A stretch of DNA of 64,000 nt, taken from the NCBI GenBank assembly GCA_028023455.1, contig JAQFVV010000319.1:374001-438000 (forward strand), read 5' to 3'. Both the position numbers and the translations under genes were made by a program. The number at the start of each line of letters is the position of its first letter. The stretch's first letter is position 1. Below the pieces are notes generated by a model. That model worked only from the letters and a program-made list of their open reading frames with translations, was not told the DNA's origin and ran no database searches. This document shows positions 28,901 to 41,065 of this stretch, one piece after another. This DNA is from Epiperipatus broadwayi (Eukaryota; Onychophora; Udeonychophora; Euonychophora; Peripatidae).

Positions 28901-30269
28901 TATTGGATATTTTGTGTAAAATAATAATAACATTGCAAAATGAGAAATTATTTAGTGATAAGATCCAGATTCGAAATGTTAATTTTTTGTTTTCCGCTTT
29001 ATGCTTCAATGTATGCTTAAAGGAAGCCTATTATAATGATATTTAGTAAGCGATAATATTTAGAATTAATGTAAAGTAATTGTATCTTTATTATAATATT
29101 TGACAAAGATGGAAATAGAAAATTGTATTTTTTAAGTCAGAGTGAAGACTTTATATTTATGTTTTATTTTATTAGTTTGCGATGAATAAAAGATTTATAA
29201 TGGTGCAAGACTTATTGTACAAATTGTAAATATTGTAAATAGATCATTGTTTATTTTATTTGGTTACAATAAAAATTTTGTTAAACTTGTTTTTCAAAAT
29301 TTGTGTGTTAAGTTGATTTTCTATCCCACTCTACAATATTTTAAAACCACAGAAGATTTGAACCAAAACATAACATTTTACACAGAAATAAAAAAGTATT
29401 GTTTAAGAATTCTAATATTTTTCTTGAGATTTATTTATTTAATAAATTACATTTTATATTATCTTTATGGTCATAAGTATATTATTATAATATTATAAAG
29501 AATTATAATGCTATTCATTGCCACACATATATTTTTCGGATTATAAAATACTACCACATATTTATTGCAAGATCATATGAAAGATAAAAGATTATGTTAT
29601 ATTATTTCTTTATTATTATCATGGCGAATAAGAATTATAATGAGAGAAGATAATTAAGATTAAATTATACAATGAAGATTACTATTAGTATGTATTATTA
29701 TTATTATTAGTTAGGCTTGGTTGAGTACGATATTAAAATCCTTTATCATGCTTGACTACAGTAATTTTAATTGACTTAAATTAGTTTAAGAACCTGAGAT
29801 TTATTTTAGCTAAATTATTTTAAATAAAAGATTAAGATTTATTTATTAGTGTAATCTTAATGATTAGTTATTACTGAAGTCGTAAGAATGCTATATTTAT
29901 TATTATTTGAGATAGTAATAGGGGGTAGTGTTCTTATGCCATTGAGGTAGTATCCTGTGGGCTATTGGCTCAATGTATTCTTTATTACCACTTGCATCTC
30001 ACCTCCAAGTCTCATAATTAAATAAATATTTATTTATTTATTTTATAAACAATATTAGTATTTTATTAATTGGAGCTAGTACAATAATTAATATTAACGT
30101 AGAATATTTCATTTGTCAATTATATGAGGTTTTGCCGAGTGTAATCATTAACTGAGCTAGACCCATTTTTTATGACATTATATTTCTCGGAAGTGAGGGT
30201 ACAATATATAGTGGTATGCATATATAATTGCATTATAGACAGATTAATGTAAAGGTATTATATGTTTAT
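25927..30269. other. 4.3 kb noncoding AT-rich region
   Basis: I find no supportable gene. Open frames are short and rich in Ile, Asn, Lys and Phe. The only point of note is a TATA-box-like TATAAATA near 26,072-26,079 in a GC-mixed context (gctggt about 30 bases downstream). It could be a core promoter of a decayed LTR, but no partner repeat was found. Confidence 0.4.
26072..26079 (+). promoter_or_regulatory. TATA-box-like motif (weak)
   Basis: TATAAATA about 27 bases before a non-AT stretch (cacagttagtagtagtgctg). In a genome this AT-rich, such a motif often occurs by chance. Confidence 0.15.
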
Positions 30270-32320
30270 TGGGGGGGGGGTTAATGGTTGCTTTAAAAAA
30301 TTTACTATTCCATCTACTTTGTTTAGATATAGAGAGATTCTCATTTCTTACATTAATAAAAATAGCTTCTGATATTCTCTTGATGGGTAAATAGACAGAA
30401 TAACTTTTCAAAGTATGGTTTAATGACACAATCGTCATATTATTTGGCGAGTTTTATATAAGCATTTTACCTTTATTAAAATTTTGCCTATCAATTCACA
30501 TGTCCACTTTAGCTATAGATTGTATGCTTTTTTTCATTGTCTACATGTGTTTCTTGTTATAGCAACAATGTTATTATTAGTTTAAAAATAATTATGTTCG
30601 TTTGTTTAATTCCCTATATGTTTATGCATTGCTAAATGGGATATTTATATTTTAACTTTTATTCTTAGAATTATTTTATCTTGCTATTGTATTGATAAGG
30701 GTTTGTGATAGCTTTCATCTTTTAAGTATGTGCAACATATATATTGGAATCAGATATTATTGTATTATTGATATTGTTCATGGGTAGATGGAACACTCTC
30801 CCATTGATTATTCCATGAGAGGATTATATTATCAATGCAAATAAATAGTTAATGCTTTGTTAACACAGTTAATCTCTAGAGAGTATTATATTCATGGTCT
30901 GTATTCTGTTTTTCTGTGATGAGACAAGATCCACACATTTTGTACCTAGGAAAATGTCTTGGAATCAGCCATATTATTGTACAACTATATAATATTGTTT
31001 TACATAGCCTCACTTTATTGTCTGATTCCTCACGATGTTATGTAGCTATTTTTCCACCATGTATAGTGAACTCTTTGGCATTTTATAATTATATAGCAAT
31101 GATAGGATAAAGTTAGATTCAGGGACACTTGTTTATCTATAATATTTGCCTAATTGTGAATAGTGTATGTATTATGCTGAAGAAACCTTCATCAGTTTAT
31201 AAAAAAATCAAACAAAACTTACTAGTAGTGTTAAAACTTCTGTATTGCATAATAAGGGATACATATATAAGATCATTTTATTTCCATCAAGTAGTGATTC
31301 ACCAAAAATCGGTAAGACAGGTTAATAATGAGAATGATTATGTTGTAGACATAGGCAAAATTTGGTATCATGTATACATTTGACTTCTAATGTCTGTTAC
31401 CACATTATTATAATAAATTTCTTCATATCAAATAATAATAATTATTATTTGTGCTGCATATGATAGTTGCCTAAATTTTAAAGTTTCCTTTATCCTAAAT
31501 ATTTGAATTGATTTTCATTTAGTAACTAACATCCCTGTGCTAACATATAAAATAAAAGTGACATAACTGGTAATGATAGTGATAATGAAGGTATCACCTT
31601 ACTATACTATTTTATATTTTTTATTATGCATATAGTTAATGGGATGTACTTTTATTATATAATGTCTCTGTCTTGTTTCAGATTATGTTTATTCAATTAT
31701 TTCTGTTGTTTAAAGAAAATTTGTAAATAGTGTAAATAAATCTTGTTTTAAAAGTTTATTTAGTGATCTATGGTCTTATTGCTAATCATCATAGACATTA
31801 TTATTGTTATTGCTATCGACACATTATATTATTATTTTGAAGTCATCATCAATCAGAATAGTGTAATTGACTAGACATTGGTATATCATAATAATTTTGT
31901 TAAGCCCTTATCTTTTAAAAGGACATCTAAGGCATAATCAAATTAATAATCAAAATATCATCAACTTAGATTGCATATGTTCTTTTAAATACTATATTAA
32001 AAGATAAAACTTTTAGAGTTAATTTAACCTATTTATTTGAACCCTCAGATATATCATTCACTGGTCTTGATCACATTTCCCATAATTATTTAATAAAAGA
32101 AAGTTGGTAAGTTATTGTGTTTAGTTATTAAAAGTATTTGTATTTCTTGAAGCTTAATATTTATAATATTTATGGAGCTTATAAGCATTATTTGGAATTG
32201 CCAAATATCATTTGTTACTTTTATTTTGTAGTATGAGCTGTCTTTGTTTTCTATATTTGGGTAGTGGCAAAATCCCTCTTACTGACCCAAGTATATCTTG
32301 TAAAATAAAATTTAAGTTAT
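30270..32320. repeat. 2 kb dispersed noncoding repeat, copy 1
   Basis: It aligns collinearly with 46,340-48,340. Shared phrases include gggacacttgtttat, cttattgctaatcatcat, tagtggcaaaat.cctct and cattccatgaga-type segments. The copies are diverged with many small indels. No protein is recognisable. Both copies lead rightward to a sequence ending TTACA against (AT)n (35,378 and 48,897), so they may be parts of two copies of a larger LTR-like element. Confidence 0.6.
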
Positions 32321-32699
32321 TTGATACCTAAGAAAAACAGGTTAAAAATTTGCAGTGTAATATTGAGCTTATGGTAAGTTTTATATCTACAGTTATTTAT
32401 TGCACTTTTATTCGAGTTATGTTATTTTACAGTTTTATTAAAGTAGCACAGCTTTAATGTGTAAATTTCTTCTTACTAGAGAGAGCCAGGGACTCCAGTT
32501 TACTCTGTTACTGGTGCCCTGTTTTATTCCAATTAATCAGAGTAACCTTTTAAATTCCTTTGTATACAAGAATTATGGTATCAAATAAGCATGATTAAAA
32601 CTTTTCTTTGGAGCACTGTTAAAAGTAACTGACAGCCATGTAAATTACTAGAGATTTCTACTGAAAGACTTAATTTTCAGGGAATATTTTGATTCAGAG

Positions 32700-34540
32700 T
32701 GGCTTTGCTGACTGAGTAAGAGTGTCTGATTGTTGGGAGGATCCTTGGGGTCCTGAAACCTAGTTTTTATATAGATTGCAGCTGGGGAAAAGGTGCTGGG
32801 GATCGTTACCAGAATTGGATAGCTCACTTATTTGTTAGCAATAGTAGCATTATTCATTTAGAATTTAATGCTTGCTTTTTAAACCTGAAAGTTTACTTTA
32901 AAAAAATATTTTTTTCCACAATAGTAAATTGTTATTCACTGTACCTGATCATTTATTTAAAGTGTTGCTTTATCTTTTATTAATGCATTTGATGTTGGAT
33001 CAGTGACTATGTCTCTTAAAACGTTTTAACCACATTTGGACGGCTCAATCATTTGTTAAAATTAATAACGTTATTCATTGTGGTTTTGTGCTTGCATTTT
33101 AGACCTGAGATTTGACTTGCGAAAAAGATTTTTTTTCTACTATAGTGAATTGTTTTCCACAATATCTGAACATTTGATTTCAAGTGTTGTTTGGTTATTC
33201 AGCCATACATTTTATATTGAGCATTTTTCTATTTTGAATGCTGAACTGTACAAATCATCTATAATTTTACATTTGATTATAAGGATTAATGCTTCTGGTT
33301 TCAATAGGTTATCAGGGTGCTGAAACATGATGAACACTATTCAATATGCAATTTTAATGGATACATTACTCTAAGTACATCTTTGATTGCTCTATAGATC
33401 TAAAATTAGATTGTGGAATAACACATAATGCCAGCATCTGGTTACTACATATATATTAAAGTTCTTGATTTTAGAAAGTAATGAGAAATTTTTTTATGCA
33501 AGGCATTTGAAATCCTGGAAATTTGCATTTTGATTTTGAATTTAGCAATTATTATGACATTGGATTGTTAATAATTGTTGCTCATCGAATGGATTGTGCT
33601 TCTAGTTTTATCATTTGATATCTACCAATAGTTAAGGATTTCATGGATTAAGGCTTCTACTATTTTATAAAGTTGTCTGGAAGCTGAAACATGATGGATA
33701 AACCTCAAGTTTCCAAAGAGTTCAATTGTGATTTGAAAATTGGATTAAAGCTACCATGTCACTCATATTTAAGGTCTTGAGAACTGAGTCTGTTGCTTGG
33801 AGAGATCCCAGGGTTTGCTTCCTGATCTGGGATGGAGTCTGGAATGTGGGTGTATTGTTTTCTTGTACGAGCTTCAGATGAGAGAGTCTGCAACATGGGA
33901 AGGTTCCTGGGGCCTGGACTCTGGTTCTTATGGAGGACTGGGATGTGGATGCTATGGGGATTAGTATGGATTTTATCTATCTCATCTTTGTGGCAGTGGA
34001 GATGATGTGATTCATTGTGGTTTTGATCTCTTTGTCTTCTATGTGATTCATAGATTGCTTATTAGAATATGTGATAATCTGTAGATGGCATATGATGTAA
34101 GCATTAAAATTTAAATTTTTGATTAGTGATCCTGTGTTGCTTGTCTTGGCTGTGATGACAAGAGACTCTCATGCTTGGGTGACTCAGATCATAGAGTTCT
34201 ACTATTGTTTAAACTTCAAATCAGGGCTGCTGTGTCACTCATCTCTGCTGTCTGGATGGCCGGGTCTGGTACTTGGAAGGTCTCACTAGCCTGGGTTTTG
34301 GTGGGGATATGGGTGCTGTGGGGATTAGTAAGGGCATTGGATGAGAGAGTCTGAGCTTTGGAAATACCCCAAGGCCTGGTTCCTAGTCCTTAAAGGGGGA
34401 GGGCTGACATGTGGCTACTATGAGGATCAGTACAGGTTTTCATTTTCTTGTCTTCTGGATGGTGAAGAAGATGTGATTCCTAGTAGTTGTGATTTATCTA
34501 GTTGCCATTGTGGTAAGGGGTTACTTAGCAAACTATGAGA
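32700..34540. repeat. Degenerate long-period tandem repeats, G-rich patches
   Basis: A phrase of the type gagagtctg..ttggga(gg)..tcctggggcctgg, followed by ggactgggatgtggatgctatgggg, recurs near 32,720, 33,790, 33,880, 34,235 and 34,340. Between them, aaggattaatgcttctggtt and gctgaaacatgatgga recur near 33,285 and 33,655. The repeats are diverged, and markedly richer in G than the surroundings. I see no consistent reading frame; a 65-codon frame at 34,341 is probably incidental. Confidence 0.55.
32817..33240. repeat. Tandem duplication, ~215 bp unit
   Basis: The segment 32,817-33,030 is repeated at 33,035-33,240. Shared elements are gctca.tcatttgtta, attattcatt, the run of T before ctac.atagtgaattgtt, and atttcaagtgttg. 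It sits within the larger repeat field. Confidence 0.6.
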
Positions 34541-35378
34541 GAAGCTAGGAATGGCAAGATGTATGCATATATAATTTAAGATTTTTCTATTCACTCAATA
34601 AATCAAGTTCTCCATTGTAAATCATAGTTTGGATCTTGTATGTCACTAGATATACCATGTAAATTCAAAGATTATTATTATGTTAATAAATAATATTTTG
34701 AGAACTTATAGCTTATTCTGACTTTATGGTGAACATTCTGGTTTTGTCAAGCTTGTAAATCCTATTTTATTTTAGTTGATCTTACTATCATATATACAAT
34801 GTTTGTTTATAGTTCATGATCACATTCTCCATCATCATCATTGTCTTCCTATTTCATCTTGATCTTTCTTTTATTTCTTTATTCACATTTGATCTTAATT
34901 CATTAGCATAATTGATTCACTCTTCACTGGCTTTTATTCTATTATCATTTTAATCATTTATTAGCTCTTATTCTATCATTATCTTCATTAATAATTATTA
35001 AGAGAGATCTTCTTTCTCTTTTCTTCGTTCTTAGGCTCGTTTCCTTTTATTATTTAATTATTATTTATTTTCATCATCCAGTTAGTCATGTACATCCTAA
35101 TTTATTTATTACTTAATTCATAATTTTAATTTCACATTTATTCCATAGATCTAATTATTAATGTTGTATTGGTTTGATGAATATTAAATTTATTTTATAA
35201 TGTTTTGTTTGTGGATTTTAAGTCTAGTCTAACTAGAAATTATTATCTTCATGAAAACTTTGTGGCCTTCTTTAGATTTATTGTTTCATGCTAGCTTAAT
35301 TGCTTGAAAGAAATAATATCTTTAGTTTAATATTTCTTTTTATCTTATATTATTAATGTTTCATGTAGGAAGGATTAC
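34541..35378. other. Unassigned AT-rich sequence ending TTACA at (AT)n
   Basis: No coding frame is seen. The end, ggaaggattacaatatat, matches the TTACA-(AT)n ends of the other long repeats in the window and probably marks an element boundary. Confidence 0.4.
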
Positions 35379-35394
35379 AATATATATATATATA

Positions 35395-37363
35395 TGAAGA
35401 ACAAAAACAAGTTTTATATACGTAAAAACCTGCTATCGCTTGTATTAATGATCAATAGATGGAGCTTTACCAAGACCTCCAAACAAGCGTATTTGTTTAC
35501 ATAAACGTCAGAGTCAATATTCACTGTCTCTTTCATTTTGCTCCACCCTCAGATCAGCTGATTTCAAGCTGATTTGCTCTCATCAGTGAGAGATAGAAGT
35601 TAGAAACTAGACCTAAATATTAACTCCAAGCATTTATGCAAAACGTTTCTATCAGTTTGCAAGCATGAATTTTTTAGACACCTAAATGTCTTCAAACTCA
35701 GCATATCAAACTAGATAGCTATATGGGTCTGATATCAGTTCAGATTCTCCACATAGTGAAAGCTTCTGCAATCTATATCATTGCAAGAAAACTTTAAAGG
35801 TACATTTATGAAAAACAAGTTTTATATATGTAAAAACCTGCTATCGCTTGTTTTAATGATCAATAGATGGAGCTTTACCAAGACCTCCAAACAAGCGTAT
35901 TGTTTACATAAACATCAGAGTCAATATTCACTGTCTCTTTCATTTTGCTTCACCCTCAGATCAGCTACATTCAAGCTGATTTGCTCTCATCAGTGAGGGA
36001 TAGAAGTTAGAAACTAGACCTAAATATTAACTCCAAGCGTTTATCTAAAATGTTTCTATCAGTTTGCAAGCATGAATTTTTTAGACACCTAAATGTCTTC
36101 AAACTCAGCCTATCAAACTAGATAACTATATGGGTCTGATATCAGTTCAGATTCTCCACATAGTGAAAGCTTCTGCAATCTATATCATTGCAAAAAAACT
36201 TTAAAGGTACATTTATGAAAAACAAAAACAAGTTTTATATACGTAAAAATCTGCTACCGCTTGTATTAATGATCAATAGATGGAGCTTTACCAAGACCTC
36301 TATACAAGCATATTTGTTTCATGCTTGCAAACTGATAGAAACGTTTTGCATAACCACTTGGAGTTAATATTTAGGTCTAGTTTCTAACTTATATCCCTCA
36401 CTGATGAGAGCAAATCAGCTTGAAATCAGGTGATCTGAGGGTGGAGCAAAATGAAAGAGACAGTGAATAATGACTCTGACGTTTATGTAAACAAATATGC
36501 TTGTTTGGAGGTCTTGGTAAAGCTCCATCTATTGATCATTAATACAAGCAATAGCAGGTTTTTATGTATATAAAACTTGTTTTTGTTTTTTATAAATGTA
36601 CATTTAAAGTTTTCTTGCAATGATATAGATTGCAGAAGCTTTCACTATGTGGAGAATCTGAACTGATATCAGACCCATATAGCTATCTAGTTTGATAGGC
36701 TTAGTTTGAAGACATTTAGGTGTCTAAAAAATTCATGCTTGCAAACTGATAGAAACGTTTTGCATAAACGCTTGGAGTTAATATTTAGGTCTAGTTTCTA
36801 ACTTCTATCCCGGACTGATGAGAGCAAATCAGCTTGAAATCAGCTGATCTGAGGGTGGAGCAAAATGAAAGAGACAGTGAATATTGACTCTGATGTTTAT
36901 GTAAACAAATACCCTTGTTTGGAGGTCTTGGTAAAGCTCCATCTATTGATCATTAATAAAAGCGATAGCAGGTTTTTACGTATATAACACTTGTTTTTGT
37001 TTTTCATAAATTTACCTTTAAAGTTTTTTTGCAATGATATAGATTGCAGAAGCTTTCACTATGTGGAGAATCTGAACTGATATCAGACCCATATAGCTAT
37101 CTAGTTTGATAGGCTGAGTTTGAAGACATTTAGGTGTCTAAAAAATTCATGCTTGCAAACTGATAGAAACGTTTTGCATAAACGCTTGGAGTTAATATTT
37201 AGGTCTAGTTTCTAACTTCTATCCCTCACTGATGAGAGCAAATCAGCTTGAAATCAGCTGATCTGAGGGTGGATCAAAATGAAAGAGACAGTGAATATTG
37301 ACTCTGACGTTTATGAAAACAAATACGCTTGTTTGGAGGTCTTGGTAAAGCTCCATCTATTGA
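35395..37363. mobile_element. Fold-back element FB, copy 3, with ~410 bp units
   Basis: Left arm units start at about 35,395, 35,808 and 36,216 (gaaaaacaa..caagttttatat). From about 36,330 the sequence returns as reverse-complement units ending near 36,590, 37,005 and 37,363. The units share aatagatggagctttacc, gtttacataaac and cagatcagctgatttcaag with copy 1. The right arm is truncated at ccatctattgat, where (AT)n begins, so the terminal ~45 bp is missing on that side. It is noncoding. Confidence 0.8.
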
Positions 37364-37396
37364 TATATATATATATATATATATATCAACCATAAG

Positions 37397-37429
<33 letters not shown>
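37364..37429. repeat. (AT)n with embedded small palindrome
   Basis: Two AT runs separated by caaccataagat. The complement, atcttatggttg, follows the second run at about 37,434-37,446. Confidence 0.9.
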
Positions 37430-37431
<2 letters not shown>

Positions 37432-37446
37432 CAATCTTATGGTTGA

Positions 37447-37837
37447 GCTCGATATTTGTCAAGCCTTATTTAAATAGACAAATGTATAAAATTTAAAATT
37501 TTAAACAATAATAATTGAAATTTAAATAAGACTATTATATGATTAGTGTGTTGCAATAGTTGCCAAATTATATTACAAAAATAAGTAATCTTCATCAACC
37601 AAATTTCCTGAGAGTGATAATGACTTAGACCGTTCAAGTTATACTAGGCACTCTGCCAGGATGTGGATAAGATTTTATATGCAGTCTGCCAGATGGACTA
37701 ATTTTCAATAATATTAAAATATTAATTTATTAGTATCATTATTAATTTAAAAGTATAGAAATATTTGATATTTTACTATTATTAAATAATTATCAGAAAG
37801 ATTTAAAATTATAACTATTCTAAATTAATCTTTAAAA
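37447..37837. other. Unassigned spacer
   Basis: AT-rich, with no recognisable feature, between the microsatellite and the PLE family 1 dimer. Confidence 0.4.
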
Positions 37838-37896
37838 AATATTAACTTAAAAATGCAGTTAAAAAAGAGAAGTTATAAATAAATATAATAAAAATA

Positions 37897-37937
37897 AGCT
37901 AAACGTTTTCGAGGATCCATGCCTCATAATCATAGCC
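37897..37937 (-). ncRNA. Hammerhead-like motif, PLE family 1, left arm
   Basis: The minus strand reads CTATGATTATGAGG, a short loop, CCTCGAAAACG. A GAGG/CCTC stem and a GAAA box are present, but the CTGANGA box is degenerate. Confidence 0.35.
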
Positions 37938-37990
37938 CTTTTAAAAATACATAATAAAATATATACAAAGATATATAAAATTAGCACATG

Positions 37991-39036
37991 TTACGTGGAC
38001 CATTTCTTCGATATATCAAAGCAAGTGTCTTTTCTATTTATAGCATTAATATTTCCATTAATATAGAATGCTTCTTTTATTTTCCTCTTATGATCATTTG
38101 AGTCAGTGCATAAAATTAGAGGATTGGAAGGAATAAAATTGTGTCCAGATTTTATGGAATGATCCAAAAATACAGAAGATATATTGTTGTTGTTCTGAGC
38201 TCTCTTGTAAGTGTACATGTGTTGAGCAAGCCTAGTATTAACAGTAGCTTTAGTTTCACCATAATATACAGCAAGACATTTTTCTTGAGGACATGAAATG
38301 GAATAAACTACATGTGGGGTGAATGAACGATCAATATGATCTTTTGAGTTGTTGATCAATCTATTAGAATTAGGAGGAGTTCTAAATCCAATTTTAAACT
38401 TATTGAATAATGCTTTAGTTAATTTGTTAGATATTTTGGAAATGTAAGGAATAGTAATTCTAGGAAGTTGAACACATGGTACAACACTATTTATTTTATT
38501 ATGGAATTTAGAAATATAATTTTTAATAGACCAAAGTTTAAAACCTGCTTTCATCAAATCTTTAATAAAATTATTCAGATTTTCTTTTCTGTCTGCTTCA
38601 TATTTACAAAGATGCAAATTTCTAAATAAGAAAGAATTTAAACCAGCAAATTTATGTGATGCAGGTGAGTTAGATTTAGGGTGAATACAGCTTCTAATTT
38701 CAAAAGGCTTAATTATCATCTTGTAATCTATACAGTTATTATTTCTTGATAATGAAAGGTCAAGATATTTGATTTCTTTATTGTTATTTTCATATACAAT
38801 GCTAAGTGATAAATTAGATAAACTTTGAAGTTCTTCTCATATATGTAAAATATTATCCATAGAGGAAATAATAATATATCATCCACATACCGAATATATG
38901 TAAAATCAAGTGTGGAATTGTAATATTTTGGTATTATAGAGCTCTCAAATTCATTTAAATAGACATTAGATAAAATGCCACTGACAGGTAAGCCCATTGG
39001 CCATCCATCTTTCATGGTATACCACTTGTTTTCAAT
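37991..39036 (-). pseudogene. PLE family 1 RT/GIY-YIG fragment, left arm
   Basis: Two minus-strand frames (37,991-38,719 and 38,728-39,015) together cover the RT from just before motif B (GLPVSG) to the end of the GIY-YIG domain. Motif C reads YVDD here, the usual PLE form, but the frame shifts soon after it (ILLFPLW instead of IFIISSM) and breaks again near 38,720. The endonuclease part keeps VYSISCPQ, YYGET and NTRLAQH. The protein is incomplete: fingers and motif A are missing. Confidence 0.8.
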
Positions 39037-40340
39037 TACTTATAGAATATATTAATTTTGGCTTATATACTATCAATTCTTCTTTCCAATTTATTTCTAA
39101 AATTAAAAACATTCAACTTATGAATACATCCACTATGGCTACTATGGATGTGAAAGAATTATATGGATCTATTAATAGAAAATTATCCATTCAAATAGTG
39201 CATGAAAAACTTTTGAGGACACATTGCCCTTCTGATAGAGTTAAATTTATTGTTGCTTTTCTTTCTTGGCTTGATTTGCACATTTTTACAATCTTTGAAA
39301 ACAAGTGGTATACTATGAAAGATGAATGGCCAATGGGCTTACCTGTCAGTGGCATTTTATCTAATGTCTATTTAAATGAATTTGAGAGCTCTATAATACC
39401 GAAATATTACAATTCCACTCTTGATTTTACATATATTTGGTATATGGATGATATATTTATTATTTCCTCTATGGATAATATTTTACATAAACGAGAAGAA
39501 CTTCAAAGTTTATCTAATTTATCACTTAGCATTGTATATGAAAATAACAATAAAGAAATCAAATATCTTGACCTTTCATTATCAAGAAATAATAAATGTA
39601 TAGATTACAAGATGATAATTAAGCCTTTTGAAATTGGAAGCTGTATTCACCCTAAATCTAACTCACCTGCATCACATAAATTTGCTGGTTTAAATTCTTT
39701 CTTATTTAGAAATTTGCATCTTTGTAAATATGAAGCAGACAGAAAAGAAAATCTGAATAATTTTATTAAAGATTTGATGAAAGCAGGTTTTAAACTTTGG
39801 TCTATTAAAAATTATATTTCTAAATTCCATAATAAAATAAATAGTGTTGTACCATGTGTTCAACTTCCTAGAATTACTATTCCTTACATTTCCAAAATAT
39901 CTAACAAATTAACTAAAGCATTATTCAATAAGTTTAAAATTGGATTTAGAACTCCTCCTAATTCTAATAGATTGATCAACAACTCAAAAGATCATATTGA
40001 TCGTTCATTCACCCCACATGTAGTTTATTCCATTTCATGTCCTCAAGAAAAATGTCTTGCTGTATATTATGGTGAAACTAAAGCTACTGTTAATACTAGG
40101 CTTGCTCAACACATGTACATTTACAAGAGAGCTCAGAAGAACAACAATATATCTTCTATATTTTTGGAGCATTCCATGAAATCTGGACACAATTTTATTC
40201 CTTCCAATCCTGTAATTTTATGCACTGAATCAAATGATCATAAGAGGAAAATAAAAGAAGCATTCTATATTAATGGAAATATTAATGCTATAAATAGAAA
40301 AGACACTTGCTTTGATATATCGAAGAAATGGTCCACGTAA
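38997..40340 (+). CDS. PLE family 1 reverse transcriptase + GIY-YIG endonuclease, 5'-truncated
   Basis: This is the longest open frame in the window (447 codons). The first ~13 codons are antisense of the opposite arm and are not native; real PLE sequence starts at about 39,037. RT motif A is MDVKELYG (Asp near residue 51), motif B is GLPVSG (114-119), and motif C is YMDD (149-152; YVDD in the sister arm). A linker follows, then the GIY-YIG endonuclease: VYSI (343-346), the Cys pair C348 and C353, YYGET (357-361), NTRLAQH, and a late KEAFYINGN with the conserved Glu. PLE proteins copy their RNA at a nicked DNA end and integrate it. The fingers and N-terminal region are absent, so the product is not functional by itself. 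The open frame suggests a young copy. Confidence 0.85.
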   Translation: MAIHLSWYTTCFQLLIEYINFGLYTINSSFQFISKIKNIQLMNTSTMATMDVKELYGSINRKLSIQIVHEKLLRTHCPSDRVKFIVAFLSWLDLHIFTIFENKWYTMKDEWPMGLPVSGILSNVYLNEFESSIIPKYYNSTLDFTYIWYMDDIFIISSMDNILHKREELQSLSNLSLSIVYENNNKEIKYLDLSLSRNNKCIDYKMIIKPFEIGSCIHPKSNSPASHKFAGLNSFLFRNLHLCKYEADRKENLNNFIKDLMKAGFKLWSIKNYISKFHNKINSVVPCVQLPRITIPYISKISNKLTKALFNKFKIGFRTPPNSNRLINNSKDHIDRSFTPHVVYSISCPQEKCLAVYYGETKATVNTRLAQHMYIYKRAQKNNNISSIFLEHSMKSGHNFIPSNPVILCTESNDHKRKIKEAFYINGNINAINRKDTCFDISKKWST

Positions 40341-40393
40341 CATGTGCTAATTTTATATATCTTTGTATATTTTATTATGTATTTTTAAGAAAA

Positions 40394-40432
40394 CTATGAT
40401 TATGAGGCATGGATCCTCGAAAACGTTTAGCT
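40394..40432 (+). ncRNA. Hammerhead-like motif, PLE family 1, right arm
   Basis: Same sequence as in the left arm: CTATGATTATGAGG, loop, CCTCGAAAACG, about 55 bases after the stop codon. Known PLE pLTRs place a hammerhead here. The first core box is not canonical. Confidence 0.35.
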
Positions 40433-40493
40433 TATTTTTATTATATTTATTTATAACTTCTCTTTTTTTAACTTCATTTTTAAGTTAATATTT

Positions 40494-40850
40494 TTATTTA
40501 TATTTTACGGGAAGTAATTTATTTTATTAAATTAGTCTTTATAATTAATCCTTAAGCATATTTGTATTGCAATTTAAAATAATTTTGAACAGCTTAATTA
40601 GTTATCACTAATGAATATAGATGGAGAAATATTAATTGTATGCACATATCACACTTTAGTCTTTTTTAATAAATAAAATGTTAAAATTTATTTTTTCATT
40701 TCTGTCTACAATTTTATATTAAATAAAATCAAGAAAATACCCCCCCCCCCCCAATAAAAACAGTTCACTTATTAAACCAAATATAAATTATTAATAATAA
40801 AAAAATATTTTTTGAATACTTTTGATACAGTTGTTTCTTAGATCAAAGGC
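40494..40850. other. Unassigned spacer with poly-C run
   Basis: AT-rich. The only notable feature is a 12-13 base C run near 40,740. Confidence 0.4.
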
Positions 40851-41065
40851 CTGTTGGGAAACGAGATTAGGCTCCACATGCCCATAAATATGTTAGGGGG
40901 GCAATTTTTCTATCTCTTTCTTTAATTTTGTTCATCAAGAATAAAAAAAGTTCATGGTTGTTACTAGTCAAAGTATTGAATGCTAATTTGTATCTGATGG
41001 GTCAGATTGTAAATAAAAAAATGGTAGCCATTTTTATTGCTGGAAAAAATCCACTTTTAATGCCA

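Larger units (their letters stand above)
37838..40493. mobile_element. Inverted dimer of Penelope-like element, family 1
   Basis: The left arm (37,838-39,036) and right arm (39,291-40,493) are near-identical reverse complements, each with its PLE 3' end facing outward. The 254 bp loop (39,037-39,290) carries RT sequence belonging to the right-hand copy. Both copies are 5'-truncated within the reverse transcriptase. The outer ends carry a stem plus GAAAACG motif and A/T-rich tails (cttatttttattatatt). I see no clear target duplication. Confidence 0.85.
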
